Part shown: positions 11,244-21,978 of the stretch, in pieces | Position numbering within the stretch: position 1 is the stretch's first letter | How the letters are laid out: each line of letters starts with the position of its first letter | Notes under the pieces: generated by a model | What the model was told of the DNA's origin: nothing | The model's database searches: none | The model's input: the letters and a program-made list of their open reading frames with translations, nothing else | Made by a program: the position numbers and the translations under genes | Assembly (NCBI GenBank): GCA_028386065.3 | Contig: JAKUCV010004254.1 | Coordinates: 59,109 to 123,108 of the forward strand | Direction: 5' to 3' | DNA length: 64,000 nucleotides | Source: Turnera subulata | Lineage: Eukaryota > Streptophyta > Magnoliopsida > Malpighiales > Passifloraceae

Positions 11244-12336
11244 TGATATGGCAGAAATCCTATAATCAGCACTAGAATCTCCACAGATCAGATTGTGGTC
11301 CCGACCTTCAATCTCAATCAAACTGATGCTATTATCCACCCCTTATTCCTCCCAAATCAGCATGAAAGAAACAAGAAACTTCAAAAGCACAAAGATGGCG
11401 CCAGTAATCTGAAACCCTAATCAGCAAGAGAAACAGAAATTAGCAACCAGGAATTTAGAAGCACGCCACAGAATTGTAATCTGATAAGTAAATCTAAATC
11501 CTCAGAACAAACCAAGAGAATCAGCACTCCTGGGTTCCTAGAGCATCAGCACTCAAGGATTTGTTTGAATCACTCAAACAGAAAAGAAACTCACAAAGAG
11601 TAACCGTGTATTTTTTTATCAAAATCGTCTCACCCCTCAAATAACATAGTAAAACCCTATTTATACTTAAACTAATAGACTAGGACTACATCTAACAAGG
11701 CCAAGTCGGCCAAACCCTAATCTAACCCTAATATGACCGAAACCCTAACCCTAATTGGACTAGGTTTTTAATTGAGCCCACATAATTTGGACACTAATTA
11801 AAACCTTACAATTAAAACCAAATAACTGAACTAAAGCCCACAAATAATAATCCAAATATAGCCCAAGACGAAATTACAAACCCAGCAAATAATAAAATCC
11901 AACTAAAAACACTTTAGCCCAAATAATAAAAACTAAATCGAATTTTTGGACAGAATCTGTCAGTCGAATTCAAGTGTCATTTAAATAATTAAAACGGCTG
12001 ATTCAGCTTCTGGACTCAACATCAAAGTTGTAGATCTTTATCTTATCTTTCCAGAGAGTCCAAAACAGTAACAATCCGAATTGTAGAGCTCGAGATATGA
12101 ATTTATTCCCGAGACTGTATGCTCTAGGAATTTCTGCAAGTGTTCTTCGCATCCTTGGCTTTAATCTCCATCTCTTCTTGAACTTCTTGTGAGATCGAAT
12201 CCTGGGCTTGATTCTGAAAGTAAGCTTGCCATGTCCAAGCTTGTCTTTGTCACCATACTCCTCTTTGATGCCTCCAAAGAAGCCTTTTCATGCACCATTT
12301 TCTAGGTCTCTAAGCTTGCCTAGGTGATTTGCATCA
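11244..12336 (-). repeat. Right LTR of the inverted pair (minus orientation)
   Basis: It is the reverse complement of the left LTR, also 1,093 bp, with scattered substitutions (for example ctaattctaggg against ctgattatagga). Its TATA box is at 11659-11666 on the minus strand, so the two promoters converge. Confidence 0.82.
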
Positions 12337-13796
12337 CTTTGTGTGAGTCAAGACAAGTAAACAACCCTCTTATGGGTTTGTGGAGGAAAGTACACTTCTA
12401 TGTGTACAAACATGAGAAGAAGATGGAGAAGAGCTCAAATCTTCACAAATCAAGTCTACTAGCCATTTTTATTGTCCCATTGGAGTTTCAAGATGTGTAC
12501 AAAGGATTCTAGAAGCTACAAGAGCACAAAAGAGGCATTTTGAAGATTTGGCTACTTGGGCAGTATGTTTTGTAAGTCATTTGGCACCATATCTCAAGCC
12601 CTCTTTTGGAAAAAGGCTCTCTTTTGTCCCATTCTTCAATAGATCCGTTTGGAGCCTTTAAGGACACTATAAATAAGCCATTTCCTTCCTGAAAGTGAAT
12701 TAAGGCAAGCAATTGAAGATTGGGCTAATTGAGTTGAAGCTTGCTAATTGTGCTTAAAAACCTTTGTGAGATTTTTGTGCAAAACTTGTAAACAAGAGTG
12801 AGTCACTCTTGGGTTGTTGAAAATTCTTCCTTTAGTGAGATTGGGTAGATTTTACTCAAAGGGTAGTAAAGGTTTGAAGCTTGAGCCTTTGAAAAAGCTT
12901 TGGGTATAGGTTAGAGAGTGAGCCTTTGAAAACTCTTGTATAGGTTAGAGAGTGAGCCTTTGAAAACTCTTGTATAGATTGGAGAGTGAGCCTTGGGAAA
13001 ACTCTTGTAAAGGTTTGAACTTGATCCTTGAAAAAGCTTGGTTGTAAAGAGGTTAGACTTCACCTTGGAAGAAGTCACTTAGTGGATTTTTGAAATCTCA
13101 AGGGGGAGCCTTGAGTAGTGGATGTACCCATAGGATTTAGGGGGAACCACTCTAAATCTTTGTGTTGTCTCTTTTATGTGGTTTGCTTTTAATTTTCGTA
13201 CTTGATCATTCATTACCTTTCCAAATTTTGGTGCCATTTCAGTTACAAAATACAATCTTGTCTTGGTTGCAATTTGGTGCGAAAAGAGTTACAAAATTCG
13301 CTGTTCTTCTCAACAAGCCAATTCAACCCCCCTTCTTAGCTAGTTTGGGCCTACATTTTTATGTTACTTTGAATAATAATTTATTACTATAAATGCAGAA
13401 AAAAATCTTTCGAAATCCCTTATTCATCATTCATTTCTACTATAATTTTTGTCTTTCTATTTTTACTCTATTATTGTATTATTATTTATATATTTTTATT
13501 AACATTTCAATGTGAGTAAGTATTGTTATTACTATACTTTTATTAATATTATTTTAAATAAAAAATATATTATTAATACTATTTTTTTAATAATATGTTT
13601 TAAAGTGAGTATATTACTGTTATTGTTTTATTATTATTTTATTTTTTAATACCTTTTAAAATTGAGTAAGCATTACAATTATCGTATTACAATAATGCAG
13701 AGGTAAAGAAATATTATTTACCAAATTTATTATATTGTATGTTTATTGTATTTTAGATTTAATAATTGACTTTTCCTTTGCATGAAAAATGTTTAT

Positions 13797-13980
13797 TTAT
13801 TGATTAGATATATAATTAATATTAAAAACCCATTCTTCAAAAAAAAATATATAAAGAAGAAAAAAAGACAAGCCAAGCCCGTGAGTCAGTTATTGATTAG
13901 ATATATAATTAATATTAAAAAACCCATTCTTCGAAAAAAAACATATAAAGAAGAAAAAAAGGCAAGCCAAGCCCGTGAGA
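13797..13980. repeat. Tandem duplication of about 90 bp
   Basis: Two near-identical units start 'tattgattagatatataatt' (about 13797 and 13889) and each ends 'ccaagcccgtgag'. They differ by a few bases. Confidence 0.85.
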
Positions 13981-13999
13981 CTCACAGGTAGTGTACTAG
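13967..13999 (+). other. Possible Helitron 3' terminus
   Basis: The sequence ccCGTGAGaCTCACagg can form a short hairpin. It is followed 10 bases later by CTAG and then T (14000). Helitrons end in CTRR about 10-12 bases after a hairpin and insert before T. No matching 5' TC end was identified, so this remains a candidate. Confidence 0.35.
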
Positions 14000-14111
14000 T
14001 ATAGATAAATAGAAGAGACACATCTCAACAGGAATTGAAGAGTTGACACTTATAAGTATAAGAGAATATTAAGAAGACATGTGGCATTATATTATGGAGT
14101 CTGTTTTATCA

Positions 14112-17100
14112 TGTAACGACCCGGGTAAATTTTCTATTAATTTTACTGTTCTATTTTGATTTTTACAGTGGTGAATAAAATTTTATCACAGTTAATTAAG
14201 AATTCTTCTATTTCAAGTTACTTTTCATATCGATTTATTTTATAGAAATTTTGAAAATTAACATTATAAATATTTTTTTTATTACTGATAATATTAACAT
14301 TATTATTGTTATCTTCATCATTAATAACACTATTAATATATTTATTATTATTATTCTAAAACATTTATTCCAATAATTTATTACTAAAATCTAAAGTGAA
14401 ATATATATTCTTGGCACCAATAATTACCCGACAACACGTGCTCTCTCTCCCCCTCTCTCTCCTGTTTTTCTCCCAACCGGCCCCTCTTCCTTCTTTTTCT
14501 TCCCACCCATCTTTTCTTTGCTTTTCCCCTTTTGTCATTTTCTTTTCCCACTTTTCCTTTATTTCCTCATCCTCTCCACTGAACTCCCCACGCCTTCCCT
14601 TCTTTACCCTCTTTCTAGCCCTGTTTCTTCCGCCTTCCCCTCATCTCTGCCAAATCCATCTTCACTACCCCTCCTTCCCTTCCTCATTCGCCGTTCTCCT
14701 TTTCGCTACAAACACCGCCGCCTTAACCTCTCCCTTTTTATTCTTTTTCCCTTCTTCCTCTTGCTCCATAACCGCTCCTCCTCCTCCTCCTCTGCAAGTC
14801 TCTGCCGCTGCCGACCAATGAAGACATAATCGCCAGTCTCCCTCTTCCTCGCGGCACCCCTCCACGTGGAGTTGAAGTCGAGCCAAGACGAGCAGTGAGT
14901 CGAGCCCCTCGTCGCCTTCCTCTGCTCGCCTGATCATTGCCACCGGGGAGTCACCGTCAACCACCGCGCCCCCTGCCTTGCCCCCGGTCTGTCTCGCGCC
15001 ACCGCTGCAGTAAGGCGACGCCTCCACCCTCCCTGTTCGCTGGAACCCAAAGATTGAGTCGAGCCTCCGCCGGGCACAGAGGACTCGACCTCTCCTCGTC
15101 ATAGCTCGGCCGATCTGCCTCTTGGTTCGTCGCCGCTGTAGCAGCGATTGAGGATGCCGTGTGGGTAAGTGAGCCACCGTACCCCTCCCTCTTCTCTTCT
15201 ACTCCTTCCTTGATTCCCTTTTTTTTTGTGGATTTGCTACTAATCGGGTTGGATGTGGCCTTTTGTTGTTGGATTGTTTTTCGAGATGGTGCTGGTGGTG
15301 ATTTCTGGCGAGTGGTTTTAGTGTTGAGCACGGATTCGTGTTCGGTGTTTGGAGGGTAGATGCGTGAGGGTATGCCGCCGGTGTTGGGGTTACGGACCTG
15401 GTCTCGGTTTCATGTGTGTTGGCTGTCGTTTTGGTGTTATTAGTGGTTGGAGTAGGCATGAACAGTAGCAGAGGGAATTGGGTGTTCTGATGACTGCTAT
15501 GAATAGTAGAAGCGGGACTTTTGGTCTGTAGTGAACAGTTCTTGGCCGGAATTCGGCGACGTTCCGGCAGACCCGGGAATTTTTCGGCGAGCTCGGAAAC
15601 GGACTTTGGGTAAAACCCGAGCCTTGGACCATCCTTATGCATACTTAACGAACCCGAACGATAAAACGGACCAAATTGATTAACTTAATGTAATTAACCT
15701 AATTTAATTAACTTATAGTTTTTATTTTATACCTTATTTATTTTATTATACTTCTATTTAATTTGTGCTTTTAATTATCTAATTTATGTTTTCATTTATT
15801 TATTTCCTGCTCTTATTTAATTTTAATTGGGCTACTAAAAGGCCCATTGTATTTAGTTCTTCGTTTAAATTTTATTTAAGTTTTAGCTGGGCTCGAACTA
15901 GGCCCATTGTATTTAACTTGCGGTAATATAATTTATATTGGGCTAAATAATAAAAGGCCCATGTTGTTTATTTATTTTAATTATCCCTCCTATTTAATTT
16001 TCAAAATTATGTTGATATTAGATTTATTCTCCGATGGGCTAAACGTTTGTGAAGGCCTACCGAGTTTAATTTCCAAATTTCCTTAATTATATTTAATTGA
16101 ATTTATATTATAAAAGGCCTGGACATGTATATATATATTTCTATTTATTTCCGTAATCCTAAGCTAAAATAATAATAGATTTATACCTTACTTTAATTAT
16201 TGATTTTAATCTTGTACAAGTATATACACATATATTGTATAACATACTGTAGCTATTCTCACCGGCATAGATATTGCTAGACTATATTTTTATTTAATTA
16301 ATGATTATAGTTTTATGTACATAAGTACTTACGATTATATAGATTTGCTAAATGAATATATATCATTTACAACGGTTATTTCTTCTATCTAATATATATG
16401 TATATATAGGTCATAACTTTAATTAATTATAAATAGAATTTTTATGAATAATTATGTATAAGAAATATTATTTACGTCATATGGACTGTGAGTATTTAAC
16501 AGGTCGTAACTTGATTTACCTACAAATATATTATCTTAAATATACACTACATATAAATATACGTATATATGCCTTGTTGTCATAAGCGGTCTAAGGGCCG
16601 GGATATCGGCTTGGACGCTCGGTTTTGGTTTTGACTTATGTTGAATATGATTGGTATATCAGAGGGAAAATAGGTTGTTCGTAATCTCCATAAAAATAAA
16701 TAAGATAATTATGGAAATAATAAAAAGAACTGATAAGCCGTTTAATAACTGTTAACCGGCATCATGCATAGTCATCTTGTTTGTGCATTATAAGTGATTA
16801 CTGTTGTTATATTATAGGAATATCAAGGCTTAACCGGATGCCAGCTTCCGAGGAGTATCAGGTGAGGTTGAATATACGTCATTCCACCCGTGATAGCTGG
16901 GATGGTTGGTCTTGGAACCACATAGGTTCCATTGCATCTTATGGTTTATTGTTGTTGGTATCTTTGTGATATTTGTTGATATTTGTTGTGAGGATGAATA
17001 ACCTTTGTTATGTTGCCTGTAATACTTTGTGTGCTTTGTTGTTTGATTGAACTGCTGAGATGCTCATTGATTACTTAATTGCTATGGTTATTGCTGTGGA

Positions 17101-18773
17101 TATTGTGTTGAGATTGATGTTGAACTATTGACTATGGATAATTGAGAAAAGGATAATAGAAATTGGAAATGAAAATTGGGAATTGAATTTGAGACGAGGA
17201 TATAATTGTCACGTGGAAAGTAGTGGTACGACCCGATGGTTTGAAAATTAATTTTGGGATGCAATGGTCGGTTACTTGGTTTGGGGATGTTGATCCTGGT
17301 ATGGTTATTTTGGGATGTTGATCCTGGTATGGTTATTTTGGGATGTTGATCCCGGTATGGTAATTTTGGGATGTTGATCCCGGTATGGTAATTTTGGGTT
17401 GTTGAACCCGGTATGGTTATTTTGGGACGTGGTCCCGGTGTGGTAAGATTTGGTATGGTTCCCTTTGACCTAGCATCCGGAATTAATTGATAACCTGGTA
17501 CGACCCTAGCTTGTCCAGTGACGGGGCCCAGAAGATAAAATTGGTAATAAAAGATATTCTTTTGGCCTTGGCTCAATCTTGTTTGAGATGTGTTTTTGCT
17601 TTGTTGGGCTGTGATGTGTTATGTTCATATGCATGTTGTCTCATGATCATACCTTGGAAGGTTGTCAGTCCTCAGTATAGTCGGTTGACCGTGGTCGGCA
17701 TAGGTTGCCGGTTAACGGGTGTTGTTGTTGACGTTGGTCGTGAGTAGTCTATCGTTGTTGGCATCGGTTGCCAGTTGTCCTTTGTTTATTGTCGGTTTCT
17801 TTTGATAATTGTCGGATGAGTATCGCTAGTCATTCTTGATCGGATATTGAGATATGTTGGTTGTCGGATTGTGGTCGACAGTTGGGTGATTGTTATTTCT
17901 AAGGGTATGTCGATACCCAGAGATCGGGATTAATGAGAATTGTTGTTGATGTGGTTACGAGTTGCTGTGGTGACTGCTGTTACCGTGTTGTGTTGTGACT
18001 CTACTCGGGAACCGGTTTGTGATGTTGATTGGGTATGGTCCGTACTGGTTGCCGGCTACCCGGTGAGTGAGGCTCACGAGAATTTGAGTTTGTTTTGGTA
18101 CCGGGTTAGATGATCGGCAAGCACAGTAACGGTATGTTATCATACGATGAGGAACCTCTGTTGAGTATAGTCTGTCAGGACTAGAGTATGTGTTGTATAG
18201 TCTGTTGAAGTTGGGTCGGTTTCCCAATATGTGGTAGAGTTGAGGTGTCTTGGTCAGGCACTAATGTATGGTACAGTCAGTATTGGATGGTCAGTGCATT
18301 GCATAGTCGATGGGGTGGACATTTGCATAGTCCGCATAATTCTTTGTGACTGTATTTGTTTAGTGTTCTGTTCACTTCTTGTATGGTGTATGATGTGCTC
18401 TACTGTTAAGTAAATGCTATGTTGTTCATCATGGGTTATGTGTCGGTGAGATTATGGAGAATCTCACCCCTCACCTGCCCCAACGGCAGGCTACGTTGTT
18501 CTTTGTGCAGATATGCATTATGGCAGGCTGCGGCATCTCCTCCGACGGACCTGGATCCATAGTTTTGCATCGAGTCGATTCATGCTTTTGCTGTGAATAT
18601 TGAAAATTGCTTCCGCTGTGTTATTATTTTTATTGCACCCGAGATCGGGTGTTTGATATTATCTTTGGGCCGTTGGGCCGGATTATTCTGTTGTATTTAC
18701 TGTTTGTGCCACGTGTCGGCACTGTTGTTTGGAAATTACTGTTTGTTGGGTAAATAGAAGTCGGGGTGTTTCA
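14112..18773 (+). mobile_element. Solo LTR 1, 4,662 bp, TSD TATCA
   Basis: It starts TGTAACGACCCGGG and ends GTCGGGGTGTTTCA. It is flanked by perfect TATCA duplications (14107-14111 and 18774-18778). The two ends do not resemble each other, so this is a single LTR rather than a two-LTR element. The interior has a pyrimidine-rich block (about 14430-14830), a GC-rich block, AT-rich spacers with 'gggct' phrases, a minisatellite and a 'cacccctcacctg' block. No retroviral domain is present. The length and TGTAACGACCCG start suggest a Ty3/gypsy element of the Tat/Ogre sort, but that is inference. Confidence 0.82.
17275..17430 (+). repeat. Minisatellite within solo LTR 1
   Basis: About five to six units of 'gggatgttgatcc(t/c)ggtatgg(t/a)(t/a)att', 27-28 bp, run in tandem. 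Related arrays lie on the other strand in solo LTR 2 (about 19725-19775, few units) and solo LTR 3 (about 23755-23880). Reading frames across it are repetitive artefacts. Confidence 0.85.
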
Positions 18774-18778
18774 TATCA

Positions 18779-19147
18779 AAATTATAAAATATGGTTATTT
18801 TTGTGGGATGATAATTTTTAACCAATTATCTTCACTTTTCTCTTTAGAATCATCTGTCTTTTTTAAAAAAAAGTGATATTGGGTTTAAAAATGATAAGGT
18901 TTATATTATTCTTTTTTATTGTTTTTAAAAAATGAAGATTATAAAGTAGAGCTTTTACGACTTTAAATTAAAACTTTTAATTTCTCCTTATTTAGATAAG
19001 GTTGAGGTTGTGAGGACTTTAAGAATTTTTGAAAATGAACTCTTTTAAATTATCTCTTTATCTTTTTAAAATTATCTCTTTTAATTTCTTCTTACACTTC
19101 TCCTTATTTAAATAGATGACTTAGTCACCTTTTAGTACATTTACTGA
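18779..19147. repeat. AT-rich dispersed repeat between two solo LTRs
   Basis: This continues the sequence broken at 14111 (tatcaaaattataaaatat) and carries 'ctccttatttaaatagatgac'. It is noncoding. Confidence 0.6.
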
Positions 19148-19152
19148 TACAC

Positions 19153-20734
19153 TGAAACGCTCCAACCAACAATTACCCATTAAACAGTATTCACCATAAA
19201 ACAGTGCCGACATGTGTCACAAACAGTGTATATAACAATAATTCGGCCTAACGACCTAATAACAAACACGTCACCCGAACTCGGGGACATCAACATCTGC
19301 ACAACGGAAGCATTTATTTTCACAAAGACACCATATGCAAATACTAGATGCATGCTAATGGATCCGAGTCCTACCCGAGGGTATGCCACAGCCGCCAGAA
19401 TGCATCGTACCTGTACCACAAATAACTCATCCTACGGGATGAAACCCCGCAGGCGAGGGGTGAGTCCGAAATGCTCACGGTGCATCTAAGCACAATCATG
19501 GATAAACAGAAATATGCGGCGACTATAAAACTCAAGGAAGACGAACAGGCAACAACAACCACAACATACCAAACCAAAGACTCGACCCAAACATACCAAA
19601 GACTTTATTATTATTCCAATTTTATCTTCCAGGCCCCGTCACAGATAAGCTAGGGTCGTACCAGGTTATCAACTCATTCCGGGTGCCAGATCAAAAGAGA
19701 ACCAGGGATCAACATCCCAAAAATAACAAACCGGGATCAATATCCCAAGGATCAACATCCTTAAACAAGTAACCGATCATGGCCACCACAAAAACTTATC
19801 TCCAACCATCTGGTCGTACCACTACTTTCCACGTGACATTTAAGTCATCATCACAATTTCCAATTCCAATATCCAATTCTCAATTATCCAATTTAATCAC
19901 AGTTAACAGACCAATCCTCTGTTAACAAACCAACATCAACAACAACAGAATAACCATGGATACCAATACAAATCAACTCAACAGTTCAATCAAGCAATTC
20001 AAGTATCAGAGTAACACACAACAGTATTATAGGCAACATATCAAGGGTTATCCATCCTCACCTTAGCCGATTATCAATTATGGAATCCTCAACGGGTTTC
20101 AAAGCCAGTTCCTCGGAATACTGCTCGTTATCGACTCCTATATAACAAATAATAAATATGCTCATAAAAGATGCACAATAATTGATATGCCATAATATGT
20201 TGCATTTTTTTTATCATCATCATTTACGGTTATTAATCCTTTCCGAAAATATTTTCTTGAAAATAATATTTTTACCATATCATATATTCTTTTCCATAAG
20301 ATAAAAAAAAGTATCACCATAATAAATACTTATCAAATTATATATATCAAAAAATACTTTCATATAATAAATTATATCATTTTATCTTAATTCTCAAAAT
20401 TATGTTATATTCTTTATTTTTCTAGCAACATAAATTAAATATAAATATATATATTTATATATATATCCAGAAAATTTATTATTTATCAAAAATATATATT
20501 AAGGCAAGCATATACTATATGTATTCTTTTTCGAAAAAGTATAATCATATAAACATATTTTTTGAAAATAAATATAGGTATGCATATTTATCTTCTAAAG
20601 ATAAAATACATCCCCAAACAATTATATTACCAACATAATAATCTATATCCAGAAATATTACTTATGAAAACCATATATATATATTCAGAAAATATATCTT
20701 TTTATTTTTATTTAATTTTTACAGATTATAACCA

Positions 20735-20767
<33 letters not shown>

Positions 20768-21973
20768 TTTAAAACAAAAACCAACCAAGGCAGCAGGCCC
20801 GAAGCACAGGCCCACGCCCAGACTTAGCCCAACACCCAACTGGCCCGCGAGACCCAACCGACAAGAAAATATATCTTTTTATTTTTATTTAATTTTTACA
20901 GATTATAACCATATATATATATTTTAAAACAAAAACCGACCAAGGCAGCAGGCCCGAAGCACAGGCCCACGCCCAGACTTAGCCCAACACCCAACCGGCC
21001 CGCGAGACCCAACCCACAAGCGTCCGGGTTGACCCGCCCGTCACTCCCGAGAAACGGGTCGCTCACCTTGAGTTGCAGCGGCGGGCGACGACGGCGAGAG
21101 CGGCAGCAACGGTGCAGGCGTCGCGAGACGAGGGCGACGTCGCTGGTACTGGTGGCTGCAGGTGGCGGTGCGAGGCTCGGCAGCAGCAAGACGGGAAGTT
21201 GGATCCGTGGGTCAGCCGTCGGCTCAACGGCTCCTGGTGGCGCGTCTCGCGGCGGAAACGGGAGAAAGAGGCGACAAGAGGTCGGCAACATCACGGCAAG
21301 CAGGCTGGTGGCGGCGGTGAGACGAGCACCGGCGCCGAACCGTTCGGCTTGCACAGTAACCGAGAGGAGGAGAAGTTGACGGCACTGTTCACTCGTTTTA
21401 TTTTCTTCTATTTCTTTTCTTTCTTTTCTCTATTTTTCTTCCCTTTTTTATTTTATTTTTTCCTTCCTCTCTTTTTTATTTTCTCTTCTCCTCTCTGGTA
21501 TTTTCTTCTTTTTTTTCTGTGTTTATTTTTTTTCATTTCCATTTTTCCTTTTTCTTTTTGTTTTTTCTCTCTTTTTCCTCTCTTTTATTTCCTCTCTTTT
21601 CTTCTTCTTTTCTTCTTCCCTTTTCCTTCTCCTCTGGTTTTGCTTTATACTGGTGTGTCGGCCGCCTGCATAATTGAGCTCAATTATGTAGGTTTGGCTG
21701 CATATGGGGCGAGTCCGGTCCGGACCAGAAAATAACTGATATACCTCCTTAGTTTTATTTCTGGTTTGCTCCTTAGCTGTTAAACTTGATTTTTCTGAGG
21801 ATTCCTGGACCCGAAAAATTCCAACCTTGATCCGTAAAATCCACGGAAAAATTCTGAGCGCGGGAAAAACCTTGGTTTCGAAAAGCGATGCCCAGTTTAC
21901 CATAAATTAATTACCCAAGATTAAATTCAAAGGTAAATCACTATATAACGACTTTTACAGTCCGGCTGTTACA
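19153..21973 (-). mobile_element. Solo LTR 2, 2,821 bp, minus strand
   Basis: The plus strand starts TGAAACGCTCC and ends CGGCTGTTACA, the reverse of solo LTR 1's ends. Flanks are TACAC (19148-19152) and TACAA (21974-21978), a 4/5 match fitting a decayed duplication. It shares the blocks ggatccgagtcct, cacgtgaca and gggccgaag with the other copies but is much shorter. It lies in inverted orientation to solo LTR 1. Confidence 0.72.
20690..21018. repeat. Tandem duplication of about 165 bp in solo LTR 2
   Basis: 'agaaaatatatctttttatt ... ggcccgcgagacccaac' occurs twice in a row (about 20690-20863 and 20864-21018). The first unit has a longer TA run (20734-20768). The rest is almost identical. 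Confidence 0.85.
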
Positions 21974-21978
21974 TACAA

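Larger units (their letters stand above)
9797..12336. mobile_element. Inverted-LTR retroelement derivative with TSD CTTTG
   Basis: The insertion begins TGATGCAAATCACC and ends GGTGATTTGCATCA. It is flanked by perfect duplications CTTTG (9792-9796 and 12337-12341). Its two halves are reverse complements for 1,093 bp each (9797-10889 and 11244-12336) around a 354-bp centre. Each arm is built like an LTR: TG start, TATA box, TATCA end. The left arm is followed by a primer-binding site, the right arm is not. Both outer ends are thus U3 ends. Because one duplication brackets the whole, it was integrated as one piece rather than by two separate insertions. Confidence 0.85.
2856..13355 (+). mobile_element. 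SIRE-like Ty1/copia element without pol, with nested insertion
   Basis: The element is bounded by LTRs 2856-4367 and 9295-13355, starts TGTAGG and ends CCTACA. Perfect 5-bp duplications TTTTT flank it (2851-2855 and 13356-13360). A primer site for initiator tRNA-Met (TGGTAGCGGAGC) sits at 4370-4381 and purine-rich tracts precede the 3' LTR. The interior codes for a UBN2-type Gag and a second ORF, but I find no protease, integrase, reverse transcriptase or RNase H motif between 4368 and 9294. It is therefore probably non-autonomous and mobilised in trans. The 3' LTR carries a 2,540-bp insertion; without that and its 5-bp duplication the LTRs are 1,512 and 1,516 bp. Confidence 0.88.
9295..13355 (+). 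repeat. 3' LTR of the SIRE-like element, split by an insertion
   Basis: Positions 9295-9796 and 12337-13355 together match the 5' LTR. The first base is C instead of T (CGTAGG). The break falls in U3, upstream of the TATA box at about 12668-12675. The split is caused by the insertion at 9797-12336. Confidence 0.88.
13361..14111. repeat. AT-rich dispersed repeat, copy 1 continued / copy 2 start
   Basis: It resumes after the SIRE-like element with the same phrase order as 2041-2855 (cattcatttct, gtgagtaag, aataatgcagaggtaaag). At 14000-14111 it runs into 'gaagagttgacac', 'aagaagacatgtggca' and 'gagtctgttttatca'. It is broken at TATCA by the solo LTR. Confidence 0.6.

Noticed and set aside
9797..12336. 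A MULE or hAT element with long terminal inverted repeats
   Set aside because: TG...CA ends, exact 5-bp duplication, TATA box and a tRNA primer site at the inner edge of one arm fit LTRs; 8- or 9-bp duplications match less well.
14396..14829. Long Ser/Pro/Phe-rich plus-strand frames
   Set aside because: They come from the pyrimidine-rich block of solo LTR 1; composition explains them.
17275..17430. CRISPR array
   Set aside because: Units are tandem without unique spacers and the DNA is plant nuclear.
17088..17576. 162-codon minus-strand frame with repeated 'PKITIPGS'
   Set aside because: It is the minisatellite read in one frame; repeats of 27-28 bp give an apparent protein repeat.
21073..21735. 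220-codon frame with a hydrophobic Phe-rich end
   Set aside because: The hydrophobic part is translated T/C-rich LTR sequence; not a membrane protein.
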